DNA of 64,000 nucleotides from an uncultured Prevotella sp. (GTDB taxonomy: Bacteria > Bacteroidota > Bacteroidia > Bacteroidales > Bacteroidaceae), in contig CAKZVT010000029.1 of assembly GCA_937922435.1 (NCBI GenBank), forward strand, positions 62,001-126,000, in the 5' to 3' direction. Each line of letters begins with the position of its first letter. Positions within the stretch are counted from its first letter, which is position 1. Positions 59,559-64,000 of this stretch are shown here, piece after piece. The position numbers and the translations under genes are program-made. The notes under the pieces are model-generated. The model had not been told where the DNA came from. It searched no databases and worked only from the letters and a program-made list of their open reading frames with translations.

Positions 59559-59564
59559 CAACGT

Positions 59565-59875
59565 CCTTCTTGCAGAAGCCGTGCAAGCGGCGGGCGAGGG
59601 GACATATATGTTAGAGGCGTTTACTTGGCGCTTTGTGCTTGACACTCTGAAACTTCGCAACTTTCTGGTATCGTCAAGAACATGGCAACAGTAGATGCTC
59701 ATGGGTGTATCTTATACAGCCTTCATTGGCGTTTGCCGTTTCGGCATAACGCCCTATGGCGGCGTATATACATACACGGCGTGGGCTTCTGCGTTGCTCG
59801 TTCTACGATACCGGGCAATGCGAAGGCCTCTGAGTGTGGGACGGGCGACGGGCAAAGTTCCCACGCTTTTGCGTA
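59565..59875 (+). ncRNA. Structured RNA candidate 2, upstream of the DUF4595-like lipoprotein
   Basis: About 310 nt after TATATTTG. Shared ordered blocks with candidate 1: TCGCAA (59655-59660), TGGGTGTAT (59702-59710), a variable hairpin (59711-59774, GGCGTTTGCCG and neighbours), CACGGCGTGGGCT (59775-59787), GGCAATGCGA (59814-59823), and a terminal GTGTGGGA/TTCCCACGC stem (59834-59866) followed by TTTTGCG. The variable hairpin differs in sequence and length but sits at the same place, as expected for a structured RNA. It ends about 74 nt before the lipoprotein ATG. Its longest + frames are not convincing proteins. Confidence 0.72.
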
Positions 59876-59948
59876 TATATATGCCAACACCTTAATTTAT
59901 CAACCTGCCTTGACTTGGGAACAATGGGCACAGAACTGACAATAAAAC

Positions 59949-60707
59949 ATGAAAAAGTTGAAGATTTTTGGCATGGCGATGTTTGCCATGCTGGCGTGTA
60001 TCAACATTACATCGTGCAGCGATGACGATGATGACAAAGGTGGAGAACGCAAGCCAGTAAACGATGAGCGCAAGTTGAGAAACATGTATGCCACAGACGA
60101 TGACGGCAGCATGTGGTGGCACTTCGACAACCCGGCATGGGACAATGGCAGGCTCGTATCATTTGAGAATATTGAGGGAAGTTATACAATAAACTATTAT
60201 GGTAGCAACAAGGCACGCATAGACGACTGCGAAATAACACTGGACAGCCAGGGCTATGCGATAATAGTTGAAGACGGGACAAGCACAAGCATGCTCACAT
60301 ATAATAAAGATGGACGACTGACCGAGTACGACTGCGACAATGACCCGGAAGGAGGAAACGAAAAATACAAAGTGACAATAAACTATAATGCTGACGGCGA
60401 TATAACCAGTACGGAAGACCCTTATGATGGAGTATGCCAATTTGCATACACCAATACGAGTACAGCTAACCCAATAGAAAACAAAGGCGGTGCAATGATA
60501 ATGGAAATGCTTGACCTTGGTGTGCTTGACAGCGATTATTATTACTTCGGCATTTACGGAAAAGGCGTTAAACACCTGCCTGTAAAAATCGGTACGGCAA
60601 CTTTGGACTGGACGCTTGACGACAAAGGGTACCCGGCAACATGCGTAGTCAATGACTCGGAAGACTGGGAAACACCCAAAATCACATATCATTGGATATG
60701 GGAATAA
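59949..60707 (+). CDS. Surface lipoprotein (DUF4595-like)
   Basis: 252 aa. Signal MKKLKIFGMAMFAMLACINITSC with Cys about 23, then SDDDDDKGG, the acidic surface-export type. The body holds repeated beta strands like the YD/DUF4595 proteins (LTYNKDGRLTEYDCDNDPEGG, KVTINYNADGDITSTEDPYDG, LDWTLDDKGYPATCVVND), ending TYHWIWE. Function unknown. It is preceded by structured RNA 2 and followed by a strong terminator, so the RNA and this gene may form one unit. Confidence 0.8.
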   Translation: MKKLKIFGMAMFAMLACINITSCSDDDDDKGGERKPVNDERKLRNMYATDDDGSMWWHFDNPAWDNGRLVSFENIEGSYTINYYGSNKARIDDCEITLDSQGYAIIVEDGTSTSMLTYNKDGRLTEYDCDNDPEGGNEKYKVTINYNADGDITSTEDPYDGVCQFAYTNTSTANPIENKGGAMIMEMLDLGVLDSDYYYFGIYGKGVKHLPVKIGTATLDWTLDDKGYPATCVVNDSEDWETPKITYHWIWE

Positions 60708-60715
60708 TATTCGTG

Positions 60716-60750
60716 GCGGAGCACAAGAAGCGGTGCTCCGCTTTTTTTTT
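60716..60750 (+). terminator. Terminator of the DUF4595-like lipoprotein gene
   Basis: GCGGAGCAC / GTGCTCCGC, 9 bp, loop 8 nt, then a run of nine T. Confidence 0.9.
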
Positions 60751-60771
60751 GAAAAAAATTCCGCTTCCGGT

Positions 60772-60797
60772 GTAACAAAACTTCAAGTTATTACGTC
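60772..60797 (+). promoter_or_regulatory. Likely ECF sigma promoter of the DUF4252 operon
   Basis: GTAAC (60772-60776), 17 bp, CGTC (60794-60797), the AAC/CGTC pattern of autoregulated ECF promoters, with no TAnnTTTG nearby. An inverted repeat CTTCAAGTT (60781-60789) / AACTTGAAG (60817-60825) spans the predicted start site. Confidence 0.65.
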
Positions 60798-60827
60798 TGC
60801 ATAATAAAGGACATAAAACTTGAAGCG

Positions 60828-61292
60828 ATGAAAAGGACATTTGCACTGACCATGCTGGCGGCTGCGCTCTGCCTCGCGGCTGCGGCCAAGACGAGCAACG
60901 AGGTAATACGCGACATACGCGCGGACGACAAGGCGTTCACCGTAAGGCTGAACTGGTTGACGAAGACCCTGCTGTCAGGCTTTGCGGACGGAGCGTTGAA
61001 AGGGGCAATGCACCACATACGCAGCGGCACCATTGTCACGATAGACGACGGCGGAGAGGCGTCGAAGAGGAAGTTCCTTGAATGCGTAGCCCAGCTTGAC
61101 ACGTGCGTCTACCTGCCGCTGGCACGCGTCTGCGACGAGGACGAGACGGTGCAGCTGTTCGGCAGGATGAAAAACGGAAGCATAAGGGAGCTGCTGGTAG
61201 CAGTGACTGACGATGCTGACTGCACCCTTGTCCGCCTGAAAGGCAAGCTGACGCAGGAGGACGTACAGAGGATGCTCGAGAACAAAGACTGA
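60828..61292 (+). CDS. DUF4252 secreted protein 1
   Basis: 154 aa. Signal peptide MKRTFALTMLAAALCLAAAA. DUF4252 pattern: TLLSGFADGALKGAMHHIRSG, LVAVTDDADCTLVRLKGKLTQEDVQRMLEN. Opens the ECF operon and is followed 18 bp later by the sigma factor. DUF4252 genes are commonly tied to ECF/anti-sigma pairs in Bacteroidetes; the function is unknown. A similar gene closes the operon. Confidence 0.82.
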   Translation: MKRTFALTMLAAALCLAAAAKTSNEVIRDIRADDKAFTVRLNWLTKTLLSGFADGALKGAMHHIRSGTIVTIDDGGEASKRKFLECVAQLDTCVYLPLARVCDEDETVQLFGRMKNGSIRELLVAVTDDADCTLVRLKGKLTQEDVQRMLENKD

Positions 61293-61310
61293 AATACATT
61301 GAAAACAACA

Positions 61311-61829
61311 ATGACAGGCGAAGAGTTTAAACAACGGTTCATGCCGTACAGCGGCAGGATGTACGCAGTGGCTCTAAGCCTGACATGCGACGGGCAGGAG
61401 GCCGAAGACGCCGTGCAGGACGCCTACCTCCGCCTGTGGACGCGGCGCGACAGCCTGCCACGCATGGACAACGCCGAAGCCTACTGCGTGACGCTGGTAA
61501 AGCACGTATGCTACGACAGGCTACGGAGCAGACACTTGACACCCGACGGCAACGGCATCGAAACAATGCGGAAAGCGGCGCTGACCGACACTGCGGAGGA
61601 GGTAGAAGCCAAAGACCACGCGGCAATAATGCGCCGGTGCATAGCACGCCTGCCTGAAACAGCGCGCCTGCTGGTCGTAATGCGCGACGTAAACGGCCTC
61701 GGCTACGACGAAATAGCACAGGCCACGGGGCTTGCCCCGTCAAACATACGCGTAACGCTAAGCAGGGCGAGAAAGACTTTACGCGAACAATTCAACGCTA
61801 TCATAAATTATGGCAACACACGAAATTAA
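61311..61829 (+). CDS. ECF RNA polymerase sigma factor
   Basis: 172 aa from ATG at 61311 (a TTG at 61299 is less likely). Region 2 (about 8-75): YAVALSLTCDGQEAEDAVQDAYLRLWTRRDSL, CVTLVKHVCYDRLRSR. Region 4 (~110-165): LPETARLLVVMRDVNGLGYDEIAQATGLAPSNIRVTLSRARKTLREQF. Directs RNA polymerase to a small regulon, very likely including the promoter at 60772. Overlaps the anti-sigma gene by 20 bp. Confidence 0.93.
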   Translation: MTGEEFKQRFMPYSGRMYAVALSLTCDGQEAEDAVQDAYLRLWTRRDSLPRMDNAEAYCVTLVKHVCYDRLRSRHLTPDGNGIETMRKAALTDTAEEVEAKDHAAIMRRCIARLPETARLLVVMRDVNGLGYDEIAQATGLAPSNIRVTLSRARKTLREQFNAIINYGNTRN

Positions 61830-62331
61830 GGAGCTGTTGGCACGCTACTACGACGGGCTGACCACCGAAGAGGAGGAGGCGCGCCTGGCGCAGTTGCTCG
61901 ACGACGGCGACGCGCCTGGCAGCCTGAAGGCCGAACAGCGCTTCTTCACGGCCCTGCACGCCGTCCGTACTACCGGCGCAAAGCCCGACGGCCTCGACCG
62001 GCGGCTCGAGGCGCAGATAGACCGATGGAGCGGCGAGGCCGACGGCACTGCCCGACGCCCCACCCTGCGACTGGCAATGCGTCTGCGCCAAGCCTGCGGC
62101 ATTGCGGCCAGCGTGCTCGCCGTGGCGACGCTCGGCACATACCTGCACGGACGGACAAGCATCACGCCCGACGAGCAGGCCGCGCTGGCGCAGGCCCGGA
62201 CGGCACTGGTAGAGTTCTCGGCCACGCTCAACAAAGGCTTCGACCAGATGGAGGCGGCACAGGAAAAAACCGCCGAACTGAACAGGAAACTAAGCAAATG
62301 TATGGAAATGACAAAAAACGACGTAAAATGA
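61810..62331 (+). CDS. Putative anti-sigma factor
   Basis: 173 aa. N-terminal IKELLARYYDGLTTEEEEARLAQLL is the usual zinc-less anti-sigma start. One membrane helix at about 97-113 (ACGIAASVLAVATLGTYL), then a C-terminal extracytoplasmic helix (ALVEFSATLNKGFDQMEAAQEKTAELNRKLSK). It should hold the sigma factor at the membrane until a signal arrives. Coupled at both ends: 20-bp overlap upstream and ATGA overlap downstream. Confidence 0.82.
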   Translation: MATHEIKELLARYYDGLTTEEEEARLAQLLDDGDAPGSLKAEQRFFTALHAVRTTGAKPDGLDRRLEAQIDRWSGEADGTARRPTLRLAMRLRQACGIAASVLAVATLGTYLHGRTSITPDEQAALAQARTALVEFSATLNKGFDQMEAAQEKTAELNRKLSKCMEMTKNDVK

Positions 62332-62783
62332 AAAAGCTGATATCAACACTCGTGGCGGCAGTGCTCGTCACCGCCAGCCTTGCAGCGCAAGAATCGTTTA
62401 CAACGAAATTCGGAAGCATCAAGGGCGTAACGTCCGTATATGTGTCGAAAGCACTGCTCGGCATGATGCCCGACATGAAGAGCAACGGCATGAACTTCGC
62501 AGCGGTGGCCTCAAAGCTCGACAACATACAGATACTCAACACCGAGACAAAAGCCGCCGCCAACGCCTTGAAAGACGGATGCCGGCAGCTCATAGCCAAA
62601 GAGAAATACGAGAGCCTGATGAACGTAAGCGACGGCGGCGAGCACACCGGCATATACATGAAGGAATACGCCCGGGGCAAAAGGCAATACGTGATGCTAA
62701 ATACAGACAAGGACGAAACGAGCGTCATCGTGCTGACGGGCGACCTGACCCTGCAAGACATCAAGAACGTGATAGGGAAATAG
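62328..62783 (+). CDS. DUF4252 secreted protein 2
   Basis: 151 aa from MKKLISTLVAAVLVTASLAAQE. FGSIKGVTSVYVSKALLGMMPDMKSNGMNFAAVASKLDNIQIL, SVIVLTGDLTLQDIKNVIGK: same family as the gene at 60828 but a better match to DUF4252. It starts within the anti-sigma stop (ATGA). A longer frame from 62025 overlaps the anti-sigma gene and is rejected. Confidence 0.88.
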   Translation: MKKLISTLVAAVLVTASLAAQESFTTKFGSIKGVTSVYVSKALLGMMPDMKSNGMNFAAVASKLDNIQILNTETKAAANALKDGCRQLIAKEKYESLMNVSDGGEHTGIYMKEYARGKRQYVMLNTDKDETSVIVLTGDLTLQDIKNVIGK

Positions 62784-62827
62784 GCCGGGACAACAGACGC
62801 AACGACTGCGCCGTGCCCCATAAACGA

Positions 62828-62869
62828 AACAAGCGGAAATCCCTTTGCATATCAGGATTTCCGCTTGTT
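62828..62869. terminator. Terminator between the ECF operon and tRNA-His
   Basis: AACAAGCGGAAATCC / GGATTTCCGCTTGTT, 15 bp, loop 12 nt, T-rich on both strands. It serves both directions. Confidence 0.85.
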
Positions 62870-62876
62870 TGTTCCG

Positions 62877-62951
62877 GGTGGAGGGTGGGGCTCGAACCCA
62901 CGACATTCAGAACCACAATCTGACGCTCTAACCAACTGAACTACATCCACC
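62877..62951 (-). tRNA. tRNA-His (GTG)
   Basis: Minus strand. Acceptor GTGGATG with CCTCCAC (one mismatch), D arm TAGTTCAGTTGGTTAGAGC in part, anticodon loop GATTGTGGTT with GTG, T arm GTGGGTTCGAGCCCCAC. The extra G-1 typical of tRNA-His is at 62951, opposite a C discriminator. CCA is not encoded. Confidence 0.95.
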
Positions 62952-62985
62952 GTGTTGTAAGATGCTTCCTTTTCGGAAGCGAGTG

Positions 62986-63031
62986 CAAAGGTACGGGATT
63001 TATTTGAATTAACCAAACAAATCCCGTATTT
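62986..63031. promoter_or_regulatory. tRNA-His promoter overlapping a secG-side hairpin
   Basis: TACCTTTG (minus, 62986-62993) serves tRNA-His. It overlaps a hairpin, TACGGGATTT / AAATCCCGTA, that lies just after the secG stop. Confidence 0.55.
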
Positions 63032-63044
63032 TTTATTGCTTCGT

Positions 63045-63437
63045 TTATTTTGCAGGTGCTTTTGGTGCCTGCGGTGCAGCTTCCTTCGCAGCATCTCCGG
63101 CCTGTGCCGGTGCGTCCTGCTTGGTCTGGCTTGCGCCGAAACCGGGCAGGTTGTTAGGATTGGTCTGCTGCTGTTCGGTAGCCGCCTTCTCTATCACGCT
63201 GCTTTCACCAACCGCAGTGGGTGCCACGTATGCGCAGATGACGCTCAGTATGACCATCGCCACTGCAAGCCCCCACGTGGTCTTCTCGATTACGTCGGTA
63301 GTCTTGCGGACGCCCATTATCTGGTTTGAAGATGAGAAGTTGGAGGCAAGCCCTCCGCCTTTGGATTCCTGTATCAGCACTATGCCTATCATGAGCAGTG
63401 CCGCCAGTACGATTAAGATTACGAATAATGTGTACAT
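63045..63437 (-). CDS. secG: Preprotein translocase subunit SecG
   Basis: 130 aa. Two helices (3-22 and ~52-72) with the conserved VLIQESKGGGLASNFSSSNQIMGVRKTTDVIEKTTWGLA (in part) between. The C-terminus is an Ala/Pro/Gln-rich extension (PAQAGDAAKEAAPQAPKAPAK), as in other Bacteroidetes. Assists SecYE in protein export. It starts 5 bp after the TPR gene upstream, so in its operon. Confidence 0.93.
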   Translation of the reverse strand: MYTLFVILIVLAALLMIGIVLIQESKGGGLASNFSSSNQIMGVRKTTDVIEKTTWGLAVAMVILSVICAYVAPTAVGESSVIEKAATEQQQTNPNNLPGFGASQTKQDAPAQAGDAAKEAAPQAPKAPAK

Positions 63438-63442
63438 TGCTG

Positions 63443-64000
63443 TTATTTGTATTTATTGTTTATTATCAATTTCTCGAGAAAACGGATTTGGTCTGCAAAG
63501 TAAGCATTTTTTTTTGGATAATTCAAATTTAATCGTTTAATAATTTCCAAAGCCTTAGAATATCGCCCCTGCTTTATGTAAATTTGCGCCAAAGTCTCCG
63601 TAAAGTATTTCTCGTCGCCCTCTTTTTTTTCGTTTCCATCAATTTCGGGCATGTATTCGGGTTCATCTTTCAGCTCTATTTTGCCTCCGTCGTTGTTGAT
63701 GAAGTTGTCAATAAGCTCCTGCCCCCTCATTGCCGGGCTGTCGCCATCAAGCCCACCTTCGGTCTCAAGCAGGTATGCCACATAGTCTATGGCGGCATCG
63801 GCAGGCGTGGGCTTGCGCTTCTTGGCCGCGTCATCGGCTGCGGTGTCGGCAGGAATGGAGTCGAGGAAGCGGTCGATTAGCGAGATGGTGCGGTTAGCCC
63901 CGTCGTCGCCGCCGTTCCCGGTCTGTGCCTGTACTTCCGCCTTTTCAGGCCGCCGCAGCCTATAGTGGGCGGCCTCAACGAGGTTGAACACCACTTCGCG
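63443..64000 (-). CDS. TPR-type protein upstream of secG, truncated by window edge
   Basis: About 185 C-terminal residues visible; the frame runs open to the window end (…REVVFNLVEAAHYRLRRPEK). A charged, low-complexity middle (ADTAADDAAKKRKPTPADAAIDY) precedes a C-terminal TPR-like hairpin (YFTETLAQIYIKQGRYSKALEIIKRLNLNYPKKNAYFADQIRFLEKL in part). Homologues commonly precede secG in Bacteroidetes; function unknown. Confidence 0.75.
   Translation of the reverse strand, partial: REVVFNLVEAAHYRLRRPEKAEVQAQTGNGGDDGANRTISLIDRFLDSIPADTAADDAAKKRKPTPADAAIDYVAYLLETEGGLDGDSPAMRGQELIDNFINNDGGKIELKDEPEYMPEIDGNEKKEGDEKYFTETLAQIYIKQGRYSKALEIIKRLNLNYPKKNAYFADQIRFLEKLIINNKYK

Noticed and set aside
59682..59939. 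Small ORFs inside structured RNA 2
   Set aside because: The overlapping frames give Arg/His/Cys-rich products with no conserved features, while the nucleotide blocks, not the codons, are shared with candidate 1.

Overview
The window looks like chromosome from a Bacteroidales bacterium, most likely Prevotellaceae. Shine-Dalgarno sequences are absent, and many genes have the Bacteroidetes promoter (TTG/TTTG about 19-20 bp before TAnnTTTG). Other signs are SCSDDDDD-type lipoproteins, a BspA-like leucine-rich repeat protein, a type IX-style C-terminal domain, a DAHP synthase-chorismate mutase fusion, and a flavodoxin-DUF2023 pair. No phage, plasmid, transposase or CRISPR-Cas genes are visible.

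Layout. 1-2.9 kb: the 3'-truncated sugar kinase kdgK and a compact copper P-type ATPase. 3.2-8.0 kb: a surface locus of OmpA-like protein, DUF6562 lipoprotein and a fimbrillin-like/LRR lipoprotein. 8.0-9.1 kb: repeats around a small membrane gene, then a TPR protein. 10.2-14.5 kb: an aromatic amino acid operon (pheA, aminotransferase, DAHP synthase-chorismate mutase, tyrA) behind what reads as a complete Phe/Tyr attenuation leader. 14.5-17.8 kb: two secreted nucleases and a rhodanese lipoprotein. 17.8-21.6 kb (minus): nfeD, stomatin, a divergent WecB-like protein and an SDR. 22.3-25.2 kb: porin, flavodoxin/DUF2023 and a small secreted protein. 25.9-29.0 kb: slyD, aroC, a candidate short RNA and a TraB protein. 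29.1-33.9 kb: pyrK/pyrD, an XRE regulator in an AT-rich gap, holA and an HsdR_N-domain protein. 34.2-36.5 kb: two envelope genes, each preceded by a structured RNA candidate. 36.8-43.2 kb (minus): rlmN, DUF4837, pdxA, flippase, DprA-like and DnaJ/TerB genes. 43.7-46.9 kb: nif3, a zinc-ribbon protein and a FucP-type transporter. 47.4-56.5 kb: a GH2 enzyme, a NUC1 nuclease, a 34-aa gene, the agmatine-to-putrescine pair aguA/aguB, a ZIP transporter and a TetR regulator. 56.8-64 kb: maeB, a third structured RNA with its lipoprotein, an ECF sigma operon bracketed by two DUF4252 genes, tRNA-His, secG and a TPR protein cut by the window end.

The intergenic DNA is unusually rich. At least five repeat classes recur: (i) 14 short arrays of degenerate ~22-nt AAAGGC/GCCTTT units; (ii) 11 copies of a CCCTCCC-TTCG-GGGAGGG hairpin whose G-rich side also fits a G-quadruplex, four times as inverted pairs; (iii) long hairpins built from a locus-specific short word; (iv) REP-like GGATTGCAAATCC elements; (v) long perfect inverted repeats and an element with 21-bp terminal repeats.

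The most interesting find is a structured RNA candidate of about 290-310 nt. Two copies are clearly related (34725-35013 minus, 59565-59875 plus) and a third is more divergent (36200-36477 minus). Each ends about 55-85 nt before the start of a secreted lipoprotein or outer-membrane protein gene. I recognise no known RNA family in it. Next come the Phe/Tyr attenuator, the CopA that lacks most of its nucleotide-binding domain, an OmpA-like gene with no normal start codon behind a C8 tract, and a 34-codon gene with its own promoter and terminator.
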